64,000 nt of DNA from Thalassobius sp965218685 (lineage in GTDB: Bacteria > Pseudomonadota > Alphaproteobacteria > Rhodobacterales > Rhodobacteraceae), in NCBI RefSeq assembly GCF_965218685.1, contig NZ_OZ244657.1, positions 3,038,001 through 3,102,000 on the forward strand, in the 5' to 3' direction. A program made the translations under genes and the position numbers. This document shows positions 48,901 to 57,657 of this stretch, piece by piece. The notes beneath the pieces are model-generated. The model worked only from the letters and a program-made list of their open reading frames with translations. It was not told the DNA's origin and searched no databases. The stretch's first letter is position 1. Each line of letters opens with the position of its first letter.

Positions 48901-50869
48901 ACAGCGACCCCGGATCAGGACGAACAAAGGCTTGGGCGGTCAACCCTTCAGGGGGCGACAGTGGATCATTGGCCGGGATGATGAACGGGGCATCGTCGCT
49001 GGTGAAAATACCCTGTTCTACGCGCGCATATTTATCGGCATCGTCTTCCAGCGCCACGATGTTGAACAGATGCTTTTCGGGCGTGTTCGACACCACACGA
49101 AACAGCCGCGGCTCCATATCGGTCGCGCTCAATACAAAGACAGCACCCGGCATCACATTGACAGGCAGCGCGGACACCAGCCCAAGGTCAGTGATACCGT
49201 CGCCCGGATCGGTGTCCACATTGACGGTCAGGTATTCCCCGACATCGGTTGCAATCAGCAGCTGATAGCTTTCGCCCGCCTCGATCGACACCGGCGCATC
49301 CAGCGTGACGGAAAGCCTGTCGCCAGCCACACCAGTGATGCGTCCACCGACACGGAACCCAATGCGGTGCTTGTCCGAAATCAGAAGCTTGTCGCCAGGC
49401 CGAATGGCCGCGTGATCAAAACCCGCCTGATAGCTGACGGTTTCCTGACTGGTCAGGTTGGTGTCCACGATCCACTTGGCGGTGCGCAGCGCTTCGCCCC
49501 GGCTGGATGTGAAGGCCAATGTGGTGTCGATCTGTCGCCGTCCATAGCGCTGGATGGCATCGTGATCTTCGAAGACCAACCCCGCCTTGACCTTGAAATG
49601 ATCATCGGGGTGCCGGTAGCTGGCCACCACAGCCGTCTTGCGCGCGCTCAGGCCCGTGCCCGCATAGTTGAATGCGCCGTCGACAACATTGGCATTGGTT
49701 ACAATTTTGACCGGGTCCGCAGGCGCGTCCTGCACCGGCACAACAGCACCAGCGCCCCAATAGGTCACACCACGGAACGCCGCAGACAGCTGAGTGATGA
49801 CCTGATAGGCCGCTTCGCGGGTGTTCATCACCCCATTCATGGTGAAACGCGGTTCCATGCCATCCTGACCATCGGGAACCAGTTCATCGCAATATTTGCC
49901 GATCTGATAGATGCGCCACTTGTCGACCAGTTCAGGCGCTATGCGTTCACCCAATCCCCACCGGTCTTCGATCAGAACGGTGTAGGTCAGGAAAGCGGGG
50001 TTGCTGGTGAAGGCACGGATGAAAGTGCCATCCCAGATGGTGCTTTCATCATAGGTGCGCGCGACCGGGTCATAATTGCTGGGCACCCAGCATTTGACGC
50101 CCTTTAAGCGATAGGAACGGCGCGGAACGCGGCCACCGAACGCCGATGCGGGGACGGCAAGCGCCACATAGGCAGTGTCGGGATAGCGCAGCTTGGCGTC
50201 GATCACTTCCGTGTAGGAAATGAAATACAGATCATCTTGGATGTTGCTGCTGTCGGAATCCTCAGTGATCCGGCGCACCCGGATTGAGACAGGCCGCACT
50301 TCAGGCAATTCGACCCTGTAAGCGCGTTGATAGCCGGACGTGGTCTTACCATTGATGGTGTGGGTACCGACTGCTTCCCAACCACCGGCACCGGCCTGCA
50401 TTTCGATGGCGAAATCAACGGTGGCTTCGGTCAGATCACCGTTTTCGGTGTTCAGCGTGGACAGTGAAGCCACACCCACCTTGACCCGCACTGCGTCCAC
50501 ATCCGTTGCTGTGATGCTACGCGCCACAGGCTGCTGCTGCTCCACAACGACGCTGACACCGACTTCATTTTCGACAGCACTGAAGCCGGGCACCGGCTCT
50601 TGATCAGGTGTCCCAGTGCGCAGCCAATATTCAACGCCCTCGAAGTTGAATGACCCATCGGCGTTTTGCAGCGGCGTGTCATCGAAATAGATGCAGGTGC
50701 CGGGGTTGTCCGCATCTGCCCAGCCTTCGATTTCCCCTTCGGACACCACATCAATCAGATAGGCGGTGGAATCCGTCAGAAGGTTGTCCGGGGCCTCATA
50801 GGGGGTGCGGCTCGATCCACCGCCCTTGCCACCCTTGCGACCGGAAACGGGTTTGATGTCATCAAGCAT
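45944..50869 (-). CDS. J: Host specificity protein J (tail tip)
   Basis: The 1641-residue protein matches lambda gpJ. It begins MLDDIKPVSGRKGGKGGGSS, and includes LLTDSTAYLIDVVSEGEIEG, FNPDT-like tip domain segments (GVMNTREAAYQVITQLSAAF, GERIAPELVDKWRIYQIGKY), two fibronectin-III-like domains near residues 635 to 850 and then a long coiled-coil region (about 900 to 1430) with repeated DAEGDIT-type units. The C-terminal 200 residues are probably the receptor-binding part. It lies after the gpI-like gene, overlapping it by eight bases. Confidence 0.9.
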   Translation of the reverse strand: MLDDIKPVSGRKGGKGGGSSRTPYEAPDNLLTDSTAYLIDVVSEGEIEGWADADNPGTCIYFDDTPLQNADGSFNFEGVEYWLRTGTPDQEPVPGFSAVENEVGVSVVVEQQQPVARSITATDVDAVRVKVGVASLSTLNTENGDLTEATVDFAIEMQAGAGGWEAVGTHTINGKTTSGYQRAYRVELPEVRPVSIRVRRITEDSDSSNIQDDLYFISYTEVIDAKLRYPDTAYVALAVPASAFGGRVPRRSYRLKGVKCWVPSNYDPVARTYDESTIWDGTFIRAFTSNPAFLTYTVLIEDRWGLGERIAPELVDKWRIYQIGKYCDELVPDGQDGMEPRFTMNGVMNTREAAYQVITQLSAAFRGVTYWGAGAVVPVQDAPADPVKIVTNANVVDGAFNYAGTGLSARKTAVVASYRHPDDHFKVKAGLVFEDHDAIQRYGRRQIDTTLAFTSSRGEALRTAKWIVDTNLTSQETVSYQAGFDHAAIRPGDKLLISDKHRIGFRVGGRITGVAGDRLSVTLDAPVSIEAGESYQLLIATDVGEYLTVNVDTDPGDGITDLGLVSALPVNVMPGAVFVLSATDMEPRLFRVVSNTPEKHLFNIVALEDDADKYARVEQGIFTSDDAPFIIPANDPLSPPEGLTAQAFVRPDPGSLSKLRILASWSSSLSPLVTNYIVHIKEPDAPWRKVGETAEASFEIIPRSDALGEYRVRVRAVSILGEKSPFSVATLQVDDVHPHPPAPDAWVGTPRPGAVLLAGPASAAPDFRFFEIYAATSADPALVHIADVTAPNLVRVVPPGDPYSRYKVRERNWAGLAGDYSDWIAVLPDPVGPDGLAPEVWTAIAEDATGITNSLLGDFQTDVIDPIVASFPALVDGSINTFDATVVDPIRQAIPEIEAEITAIDYDLELVEVGQRSLDTALAQISDHVLWALLHQSQTDSLIRDAGVYVDPDDGLVRISAVESVRDDLGARVSEAEIKVDAQAAAITLRATYSDVEGMLAAAQLNEVDFTAFENLNLRVSTAEADINALEGSITLKADTTVVQGLDARLSTAEVDIDGLEQAITLKVDNTEFTDVETRLSTAEVQLTTLDGPAITQTVADVRYLTDSVAAADAANLEALLDIYRNRDALREDLAYATQDMRALVDEDREAIAELNQSLGAVIDGNSALIGIERTARADADGALATSITALEARAGNSEAAITELNRVEADSGSANARALHQVQLDVEGATDDAAANAFAISGLTTRVTDAEGDLTAQSQQLTDLSSRVTDAETDVSGNATAISGLSTRVTDAEGVLSSHGQDLTQLDARIGTAEGDISGNATALTQLDARVTDAEGDITSQAQQLTNLSSQLTDAEGDITGNATAISGLTTRVTDAEGDITSQAGQITSLSTTVGGHTATINQHSQSINGMELEHTIQLDNNGHISGLVLRSQLDDAGAAVSEAAFLADKFAIVGPGDNPVSPFVVYTSDTNVDGVLVPAGVYMQDATIRRASIGTLEIAGNAVTGTVRAFSNPWPNLIDVTSTAQVDLISVTLERISGYSTDIHFSCNFDAWGNAVPALQVHRSTDGGNTWQQIRYYAAGSSIGGRQTLATFSTVDFNTGSGQTIYKVTASKIDPSLTGGYDANCRFFRLYVSATQFKR
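46690..47140 (-). repeat. Degenerate tandem repeats within J encoding a coiled coil
   Basis: Units of about 42 to 84 bases repeat, each encoding variants of TRVTDAEGDITSQAQQLT or GNATAISGLTTRVTDAEG (residues about 1243 to 1393 of J). The same unit reappears five or more times with small changes. Such arrays can expand or shrink by recombination and change fibre length. Confidence 0.75.
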
Positions 50870-51458
50870 CGGTGGCGCGGTCCTCTACATGGATGGCGGC
50901 AGAAACGACCACCGACCCGACTTCGCATTCGCCCACGATGACTGGCACCGCGACACCGGGCGTGGTCACGTTTGTGGCGCTGCTGAACAGTTCAGATTGT
51001 GGCTGGTCGCGGTTCTCATAGTCAGACGCCCGCTGCGGGGCCAGCATCTGCGACACGCCGCCCAGCACCATAGCCACACCGGCTTGCGCGACGATGCCGG
51101 AAATGGCTGTGCCTGCGATGGCCCAGCCACCGGGAATGACGAATGACGCGGCAATCAGAAGACCGCCCAGAATGATCTTGCCCAGACCTTGCCGCTTGGC
51201 ACCAGCAGCGCGCGGCACGATATGCAGTTCGGTTTCTGCATCCGCAAACCGCGCATGCAGTTCCTGCGGGTCCAGATCGATCCCGGCGCGCCTCGATCCC
51301 CGAAACACCTGATAGTAGCGTTCGGTGACGTGCGCTTCGAAACCCTTCAGCATGGTGCAAAGCGCGCGCACCGCCTCTGCTGGCGTGTCGACAGCAAGCT
51401 GGATTTCGCGCCCGAACCGTTTGCCAAGCGCGCCGTGAAGATGAATTGTGCGGATCAT
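50862..51458 (-). CDS. I: Tail assembly protein I
   Basis: The 198-residue protein has the lambda gpI pattern: a ubiquitin-like N-terminal half (MIRTIHLHGALGKRFGREIQ, AVRALCTMLKGFEAH), then a Gly/Ala-rich hydrophobic segment (LGGLLIAASFVIPGGWAIAG, MVLGGVSQMLAPQ) and a C-terminal tail ending VPVIVGECEVGSVVVSAAI. gpI is needed with K and J for tail-tip assembly. It starts two bases before the end of the K-like gene. Confidence 0.88.
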   Translation of the reverse strand: MIRTIHLHGALGKRFGREIQLAVDTPAEAVRALCTMLKGFEAHVTERYYQVFRGSRRAGIDLDPQELHARFADAETELHIVPRAAGAKRQGLGKIILGGLLIAASFVIPGGWAIAGTAISGIVAQAGVAMVLGGVSQMLAPQRASDYENRDQPQSELFSSATNVTTPGVAVPVIVGECEVGSVVVSAAIHVEDRATDA

Positions 51459-51459
51459 G

Positions 51460-52242
51460 TCAGCCCCTATGCCGAAGCCAGTGGGTGATGTGTTTCAGTT
51501 TCCGGGCAATCGGTTCCCGGTGTGACAGGTTGCCGTGCATGTGTTCCAGCAGCAACCCGTCGCCCAGATAGATGCCCGCGTGGTTCGGCACTTTTGAGCG
51601 GATCGCCATCAGATAAGCGTCCCCCGGCCGGGCCAGTTCAGCATAGGTCTGCGGGTCAGTTGCGATGACCTCGAACCCCTGTGCCGAAAGATTGTCGACA
51701 TAGAGGTTGCCGTGCAGATCCGGGTCCAGCCACCATTCCCAATCGCGGGCAATGTCGGGCAGGTCCAGACCGGCGGTTTCCCGGTAGAAATCCTGACACA
51801 GCGAATAGCAGTCGCTGACGCCATGCAGAAACGCGCGCGGCACATGCAGCCCCTGTTTTGTCATCACTGGCGGGCGCTGCGCACCCCACCAGCAGGCCAG
51901 CTGCGCATCGTCTTCACCCGGCACCAGAATGGCCCACGGCACCCCGGTTTCTATTTGCCCCGCCATATCGGCGCGCGACGGCCGCCACGGCCCGCCCGGA
52001 TGCGAATGGATAATGCCTTCAAGCGTTCCGCTGGCGTAGGCTTCGGCCAGTTCATCCGGCGCAATGACGAATTCCTGCATCGGGTCTTCAGCCATATTGG
52101 TGCAGGGCACATACCGGCCATCACAGACCAGCCCGCAGGCTTCATTGGGGGCCTCTGCACAAGCATGTTTTGCAGCCTGCCGCAGCACACGGCGGGTGAA
52201 AGGCTTGGCCGGGCGGCGAAAGAAATCAGGATGGTAAACCAT
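51460..52242 (-). CDS. K: Tail assembly protein K, JAB and NlpC/P60 domains
   Basis: The 260-residue protein starts MVYHPDFFRRPAKPF at 52242, one base from the L-like stop. Its N-terminal half is a JAB/MPN metallopeptidase-like domain (APNEACGLVCDGRYVPCTNM and the metal motif EGIIHSHPGGPWRPSRADMA). The C-terminal half is NlpC/P60 (GVSDCYSLCQDFYRETAGLD with the nucleophile Cys, and NHAGIYLGDGLLLEHMHGNL with His). Both fit lambda gpK, which acts at the tail tip, probably on the cell wall at entry. Confidence 0.9.
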   Translation of the reverse strand: MVYHPDFFRRPAKPFTRRVLRQAAKHACAEAPNEACGLVCDGRYVPCTNMAEDPMQEFVIAPDELAEAYASGTLEGIIHSHPGGPWRPSRADMAGQIETGVPWAILVPGEDDAQLACWWGAQRPPVMTKQGLHVPRAFLHGVSDCYSLCQDFYRETAGLDLPDIARDWEWWLDPDLHGNLYVDNLSAQGFEVIATDPQTYAELARPGDAYLMAIRSKVPNHAGIYLGDGLLLEHMHGNLSHREPIARKLKHITHWLRHRG

Positions 52243-52243
52243 G

Positions 52244-53008
52244 TCAGCCCGTCCGCAGCTTTCCAGCGCCCGGAAACCCGCCATAGGGCAGCTTGGCATT
52301 CTCACCAAAGCGTAGCTTGCAATCGGCCAGCCGCCGCCCGCATCGATCCAGTTTCGGGTCTGCGACCACATCGCCATTGGCGTCGAAATATGAACTGCCG
52401 ACATAGGGGCATGTGGCATCGGAATAGTCGAACGTGCCATCGCTCAGCGCGCGCCGATAGGCCCACTGGCAATAGTTCAACACCTGCCGCCGGGGCAGAA
52501 AGACATCTTCCATGTCCAGCGCGGACTGCAGCTGGAATTCGACAAAATCCGGTGTCTGGTTCGATTTCCGCGCGACGGTGTAGACCTCGATCCCCATATG
52601 CGCCTGCGGGTTCGGCTCCGCCCCATCGTCAAGGAACTTGCGCAGGGTCTGGATGCGCAGCACCTTCGCGCCCAGCATGTCATCCAGCGATGACAGCAGG
52701 GACAGCAGATAGCTGGCGATGGTCAAGCTATCGCCATCTTCGCGGGCCATCATGAAGCGGATGGTCGGCTGCGGCAGCGTCCCGCCCGCCGCGAAATCCC
52801 AGCCTTCAGATTCAAATGGAATGACCATGTAGGTGTTGCCGCCAAAGGTCGGCGCAACATAGGAACCATCCGACGCCTGCACCGATGTAGGCGCGAAGAG
52901 ATACTGCGCACCGCCGATGCGGCTGGCATCGACCGTGAACAGTTCCACGACATCATCAACCGCAAAGCCCTCCAACTCTTCGCGGATAGGGTCAACAAAC
53001 TGTTCCAT
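52244..53008 (-). CDS. L: Minor tail protein L
   Basis: The 254-residue protein starts MEQFVDPIREELEGFAVDDV at 53008, inside the stop of the M-like gene. It has the gpL features, including the C-terminal cysteine-rich module (YCQWAYRRALSDGTFDYSDA, CPYVGSSYFDANGDVV, DRCGRRLADCKLRFG) with four conserved Cys that bind a metal cluster in lambda-like tail tips. It ends with PYGGFPGAGKLRTG, typical of the family. Confidence 0.9.
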   Translation of the reverse strand: MEQFVDPIREELEGFAVDDVVELFTVDASRIGGAQYLFAPTSVQASDGSYVAPTFGGNTYMVIPFESEGWDFAAGGTLPQPTIRFMMAREDGDSLTIASYLLSLLSSLDDMLGAKVLRIQTLRKFLDDGAEPNPQAHMGIEVYTVARKSNQTPDFVEFQLQSALDMEDVFLPRRQVLNYCQWAYRRALSDGTFDYSDATCPYVGSSYFDANGDVVADPKLDRCGRRLADCKLRFGENAKLPYGGFPGAGKLRTG

Positions 53009-53373
53009 CAGAGAATATCGAACTCTTGGCGAAGGGTTGCGGATAGGCGCCACATGGTTTCCACGCCGCGCTTGCCGATAGGCACAACGGTCCACGCCTC
53101 AGCAGTCCAAAGCTTGGCGGTCCCGTCCCAGGGCAGTTGATACTGGAAGGCCTCAGACCCGCCGCGGGCTTCGAAAAACCCGTCAATATAGGTCTTCACG
53201 CTGTCGGGCACTTCCCATTGAACCGGAACAGTGCGGCCCAGGGCGTTCGGGCCAACACGGGACCGCTGCGAATAGCCCCCTTCAAACTCGGCACGTCGGA
53301 CCTTTGCGGCCTTTTCATCCGAATACCCGGAAAGCGTCGGCTCATAAGCTGGGGTGAAAATGGGTGCGGGCAT
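53008..53373 (-). CDS. M: Minor tail protein M
   Basis: The 121-residue protein matches the lambda gpM (phage minor tail) family: FTPAYEPTLSGYSDEKAAKV, a central FEARGGSEAFQYQLPWDGTA and a closing MWRLSATLRQEFDIL. gpM caps the tail tip below the tape measure protein. It overlaps L by one base and the tape measure gene by one base. Confidence 0.87.
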   Translation of the reverse strand: MPAPIFTPAYEPTLSGYSDEKAAKVRRAEFEGGYSQRSRVGPNALGRTVPVQWEVPDSVKTYIDGFFEARGGSEAFQYQLPWDGTAKLWTAEAWTVVPIGKRGVETMWRLSATLRQEFDIL

Positions 53374-56300
53374 CAGGCACCTGCCTTTTTCTGATAGGTC
53401 GAATTCAGAACGCCACCACCGCGCATCGCATCACCCAGCTGTTTGCTGAACATCTGATTGAACATGGCGCGCATCTGTTCCGTGGCTTCGCGCCCGACCT
53501 CTTGCGGTTCGTCGCTGTTCGACTGGATGACCATGTCGCCGGTCCAACTGAAGGTCGAATTTGCCTGCATTGAACCGGCCGGCATTGATGGCGTCGTGGG
53601 TAGTTCTGCGACCACGCCCAGCTTGCCATTCTTACCGCGGCTCAGGGGCAAGATGGCCTCTGGTCCGGCTTCACCCATCACCCCTTTGCGGTTGCCCGCG
53701 AAACTGAACAGCGTTGGCCGGTCGACCACACCACCGCGGGCAAAAGGCACCACACCCGCACTGTTGAAGGCATTGCCGTTCGCACTGAACAGAAACCCGA
53801 AAATCTGACCCAGCAGCCCACCACCACCGCCGCCGGTGGCCAAGCTGGCAAACTGTTGCGCCAGGAAATCAAAGACCGGGTCCAGCGCCAGGTCCAGCAG
53901 CCTGTCGGCAATGCGTCCAATGGCATCGCCCAGACTGTCGGCATGGCGAATGTCGGCAAGGATACCCTTGGCAAATGACTCTGCGGCCTCTTCGCTGGCC
54001 GTCTTGACCCGCTTCAGGCGCTCTTCAGTGCGTTCCAGTTCAGAGTTGATGACGGCTTCAGCATCTGCCCGTGACAGGCCCAGGTCAATCAGGGCGGGCA
54101 GCAATTCCAGCAAGCGCTGACGTTCGGCATTCAACTCCTGTTCGATGTAAAGCGCTTTCTGACCATTCTCGACCAAAAGTTCGCGGGCGGCGGCGAGGTC
54201 ACGTTCGGCTTCGCGGGCAGAACCACCACGCGAACGACCACCACCGCCACCGCGGCCACGCTCCTTAAAGCGGTTTTCGATGGTCTGAAGATTTTGATTA
54301 TGGGCCAACTCGGCGCGGCGCAGTTCTTCCTCTGTAGCCCCTGTTTCAACCAGAGAAGCGCGTAATTCATCATATGCGCGGCGTTCACGAATGATGGCTT
54401 GTTCGCGGGCTGACAAGCTATCCAAATGTGCCCGATCAGTGTATTCGTCCAATGCCTTGTCAGCGTCACGAATAGCTTGAGCGGTCCCGTCGATTTCTGA
54501 TGTCGCCGTGTTGAAAAGTTCATTGATCTCCGATGCCCGTGCGAAATCTCCCGGCCCCCATAGATCCTGCGGACCAAGCCCTGCCAAGGCGGCGTCACGA
54601 TTGCTGCGCGCTTCTGCCAAGGCGCTTTCTACTCGCTGCGCTTCACGCAAGTGGGGAATTGCCGCGATAAGGCCCGCGATACCCGCCTGTGCGTTTGCCG
54701 CGGACGCGGCCAAGTTATTTGCGGACGCCGCCGTTGCATCAATCGCTGCTGACGCAACAGCAGCAGGAGCCACCAAGGCTTCAAGTTCCGCCGAAAGCTG
54801 TTCAACCTGAAGTTCAGATGCCCCCAATTCTTCAATCAAGAATCTTTGTAACTCCGTTAAATCCTCCGTTGCCGCGCCGCTCTCTGCCATTGTGCGCGCG
54901 CGCTCATGCTCAGCATCAATCCATTCCAGAAGTTCCCCGCGGCTTTGGCGCTGAATGCGATTGAATTCTTCCAGATATTGAGCGTCGGCAATCGGTTTAC
55001 CAAAAAATCTGCGGGTATCGGGCGCATTCGCCAATTGTTCCAGTTGTGCTTGCCTCGCATCACGAGCCAACTGGTCAAGCATTTGCTGGTGTGCTTGCTG
55101 AGCATCGGCCAAGCGAAGGCGCGCTTGAACCGCCAATTCTCTGCGCAGTTTTTCATTGGCACGGATACGTGTATTGATTGCCGCCACGTCGCGCGTGGCA
55201 GCGTCGACTGCTGCATCACCTCCGCGACGTGTTGCATCTGCCAAGTCATCTTGCGCCCGCTCCAACGCGGCATAGTCCGACGCCAGGGTTGTATTTACGC
55301 CTTCCAATTTTCCCATTGTGGCAGACAGCGAAGACAGTGCGCCGTCCAAACGCTCGACAGGGGATTTCACCTGCGAAAGTAACGCCACAAACAAGGTTAA
55401 ACTTGTGATCGCCAAACCGATTGGCCCGCCAAAGAAAGCCATGACCCCGTTGATGACACGCAGCCCTGCAGCCGTAGCCCTAGCCGCAATTGCAAGGTTC
55501 TTCTGCGCGGCGGCAAGGGCTGCGGAACTGGCTGTTGCACGAGCTTGGGCGACCTGCAGGCGGCTCAACGCTTGTTCTTCCGCGATAATGGCGGCGCGGC
55601 GGCGCTTGGCTGACTGCGTTGTGGCCCGATCACTAAAGACCTGACGCTGATGATCCAGTTCCCGTTCGCGGCGAATGGCTCGCTTCGCAGCCAGTTCCGT
55701 TTGTGCATCGATCACTGCTTGACGGCTGGCACGGCTTTCGGCTTGTGCTGCAGATACGGTTAGACGGCGGGCTTCAGAGGACTCCCGCAAGGCCTTGCTC
55801 AAAGCTCCGAAACCACGACTGCCCGCAGTGGCAATTGCAACTGCCCCAGCCACCTTGATGGCCGATGCCATTGTTTCGGCACCTTCGCCAACGCCTGCCA
55901 TATACTCTCCAAGGAAAGACATGGCGGAATTTAATGTGGAAGTTGCGCCCAGAGATTTGTCGACGTTCCCAACGTATGCGACAAGCCCAGTCGTCAAGAC
56001 GCTGAATGCTTCTTCCCCCGATATGGCCAACGCGCCGAACTTTTCATCGGCGGTCGAGGCCAGCCCATCCAGCGCGCGCAACACGATGTCCGATGTCAGC
56101 TTCTGGTCTTCTGCAAAACCCTTCAGTTCTTGTCGGGTGATGCCCGCAGCCTTCGCCAATGCATCAAGGAATTCGACCGGCGCATTTTCCCGAATGGACC
56201 GGAATTCATCACCAGACAGGACACCGGATTGCAAGGCCTGACCCAATTGCAACGAAACCGAAGCACGTTCAGAACCACTCGCGCCACCAGCAGCCAATAG

Positions 56301-56732
56301 CTTTTGCAGGGTTTCTACGCGGCGCGTGGTGATCTCAATTCCATCGCCGGTCGACTTCGCCATCCGCTGCACCGCAGCCGCTGTGCCGCCCACTGAACTG
56401 CGGGTTCGGATTGCGAGGTCGACCAGATCACGTTGAGCATCCGCCGATGTCACACCAATAGACTGCAAGCGACGTTCGACATCACGCCACTGTTCGGCAT
56501 AGTTACGCAGCTGGCTGAGCGCCGCGCCACCCACATACCCTGTCAGACCAACCAGCGCTGTGCGCGTGTTCAGGATTGACCGGGTCGACCGTTCCCAACG
56601 TCGATCGATGCGGGACAGGCGGTCATTGGTCAGCCGTTCCTGACGCGCCAAGGTCTGGTCATAGACCCGTGCGCCACGGCGGAAGTTCCGCGTGTCAGCT
56701 GTATATTCTGTGACCAGACGTTCGGTTGTCAT
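53373..56732 (-). CDS. Tape measure protein
   Basis: The 1119-residue protein has the tape measure domain at the N-terminus (TERLVTEYTADTRNFRRGAR, EFLDALAKAAGITRQELKGF and MAKSTGDGIEITTRRVETLQ), long Ala, Arg and Gln-rich helices, one hydrophobic segment (VINGVMAFFGGPIGLAITSL near residue 435) and the C-terminal FSFAGNRKGVMGEAGPEAIL motif seen in lambda gpH-like tape measures. The length suggests a tail of usual siphovirus size. The ATG overlaps the stop of the frameshift extension of the tail chaperone. Confidence 0.92.
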   Translation of the reverse strand: MTTERLVTEYTADTRNFRRGARVYDQTLARQERLTNDRLSRIDRRWERSTRSILNTRTALVGLTGYVGGAALSQLRNYAEQWRDVERRLQSIGVTSADAQRDLVDLAIRTRSSVGGTAAAVQRMAKSTGDGIEITTRRVETLQKLLAAGGASGSERASVSLQLGQALQSGVLSGDEFRSIRENAPVEFLDALAKAAGITRQELKGFAEDQKLTSDIVLRALDGLASTADEKFGALAISGEEAFSVLTTGLVAYVGNVDKSLGATSTLNSAMSFLGEYMAGVGEGAETMASAIKVAGAVAIATAGSRGFGALSKALRESSEARRLTVSAAQAESRASRQAVIDAQTELAAKRAIRRERELDHQRQVFSDRATTQSAKRRRAAIIAEEQALSRLQVAQARATASSAALAAAQKNLAIAARATAAGLRVINGVMAFFGGPIGLAITSLTLFVALLSQVKSPVERLDGALSSLSATMGKLEGVNTTLASDYAALERAQDDLADATRRGGDAAVDAATRDVAAINTRIRANEKLRRELAVQARLRLADAQQAHQQMLDQLARDARQAQLEQLANAPDTRRFFGKPIADAQYLEEFNRIQRQSRGELLEWIDAEHERARTMAESGAATEDLTELQRFLIEELGASELQVEQLSAELEALVAPAAVASAAIDATAASANNLAASAANAQAGIAGLIAAIPHLREAQRVESALAEARSNRDAALAGLGPQDLWGPGDFARASEINELFNTATSEIDGTAQAIRDADKALDEYTDRAHLDSLSAREQAIIRERRAYDELRASLVETGATEEELRRAELAHNQNLQTIENRFKERGRGGGGGRSRGGSAREAERDLAAARELLVENGQKALYIEQELNAERQRLLELLPALIDLGLSRADAEAVINSELERTEERLKRVKTASEEAAESFAKGILADIRHADSLGDAIGRIADRLLDLALDPVFDFLAQQFASLATGGGGGGLLGQIFGFLFSANGNAFNSAGVVPFARGGVVDRPTLFSFAGNRKGVMGEAGPEAILPLSRGKNGKLGVVAELPTTPSMPAGSMQANSTFSWTGDMVIQSNSDEPQEVGREATEQMRAMFNQMFSKQLGDAMRGGGVLNSTYQKKAGA

Positions 56733-57240
56733 TTGGACTGTGCCTTGACTTTCTTCAGGTGCATTTGCTGAGCGGGCCAGAACTCAAATGGCGTGGCCCG
56801 CCAGAAATCAGATGGGGGCCATTCGAGGTAAACGACCGCAAAGGAAAATGTGGTTTCTAACCAGTCGCGTTCTGATCGAGGTCTGCCGTCAGGAGTGGGG
56901 CCACCTCGTCTTCGAACTTTTTTTTTGCCTCTGCCGGGGCGTAAAGGCAGTTCAGCAGAAACTGAGACAGCGATTTGCGCAAGGCAGGGCTGGTCAGCTT
57001 CTCTTCGAATAGCACATCGCCAACGGCCTCGATGCTATCGAAGCCTTCGCCTGCCGCCTGACAGGCAAACCAGATGACCAAAGCGGCCTCTTGGATTTTG
57101 AGGCGCTGCGCGATCACCAGTTCCAACAGTTCGGTGATGGTGAAATCGGTGCGCGTCTCAATATCGCGCATCGACCCGTAGGAGGGCTTCATATGGTATG
57201 AAGCCCCCCCAAGGGTGACCTGGACAACGCCACCCGCCAT
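56729..57240 (-). CDS. Tail assembly chaperone GT fusion made by -1 frameshift
   Basis: The G frame can shift by -1 at a slippery A-AAA-AAG (56923 to 56917) within a run of nine A, giving 108 residues of G plus a 62-residue extension that reads VRRRGGPTPDGRP at its start and contains SDFWRATPFEFWPAQQMHLK near its end. The extension stops in a TGA overlapping the tape measure ATG (ATGA). Eight bases after the slip site CGAGGT pairs with ACCTCG across a 20-base loop, a plausible pause structure, and AGAGG just upstream resembles an internal ribosome site. GT fusion is the rule for this gene position in tailed phages. Confidence 0.8.
56857..57240 (-). CDS. Tail assembly chaperone (G-like)
   Basis: The 127-residue unshifted product starts MAGGVVQVTLGGASYHMKPS and is helical after residue 30 (FTITELLELVIAQRLKIQEA, LTSPALRKSLSQFLLNCLYA). 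It stands between tail tube and tape measure genes, where G chaperones bind the tape measure during tail assembly. Its ATG touches the tail tube stop. The nine-A run near its end (residues 105 to 108, AKKK) holds the frameshift site. Confidence 0.85.
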   Translation of the reverse strand: MAGGVVQVTLGGASYHMKPSYGSMRDIETRTDFTITELLELVIAQRLKIQEAALVIWFACQAAGEGFDSIEAVGDVLFEEKLTSPALRKSLSQFLLNCLYAPAEAKKKFEDEVAPLLTADLDQNATG

Positions 57241-57656
57241 CAGGCGACGTTCCCGATGACCGGATCGTCCACAAAGGCGATGGTCACGTTGGTCTTGATG
57301 ACGCCTTCGACGCCGCTTTCCTCTTCACCCAGGGTGATGACGGCATTGCCGGAATAGGATTCGCCGCCGGAATTGCTGTCTTTGTATTCGACAGCGACAG
57401 CATCGCCGGTCTGCGACAGCGTCCGCAGGCGGGTATGAACCGCCAACGCAGGGCGTTCTTTTTCGAACGAAAAGGTGATCGTCGCGCCCTCTTCGGTCTG
57501 ATACGGGTGTTTGCCGTTTTTGGTGACCGAAATATTGGACGATTTGCCCGGATTGTAGGTTGCGTCCCCCTGATAGGGAACTTCCACCATGCCGCCCGGA
57601 TCGCCGCCATCGTGGATGTGGATCAGAAGATCCTTGCCTTTCACTGCTGTGCCCAT
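57240..57656 (-). CDS. Major tail tube protein
   Basis: The 138-residue protein begins MGTAVKGKDLLIHIHDGGDP and has alternating short strands (ISVTKNGKHPYQTEEGATIT, ESGVEGVIKTNVTIAFVDDP) typical of the TP901-1/GTA-type tail tube family. It is the structural subunit of the non-contractile tail. It follows the tail completion gene and is followed immediately by the chaperone gene. Confidence 0.85.
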   Translation of the reverse strand: MGTAVKGKDLLIHIHDGGDPGGMVEVPYQGDATYNPGKSSNISVTKNGKHPYQTEEGATITFSFEKERPALAVHTRLRTLSQTGDAVAVEYKDSNSGGESYSGNAVITLGEEESGVEGVIKTNVTIAFVDDPVIGNVA

Positions 57657-57657
57657 G

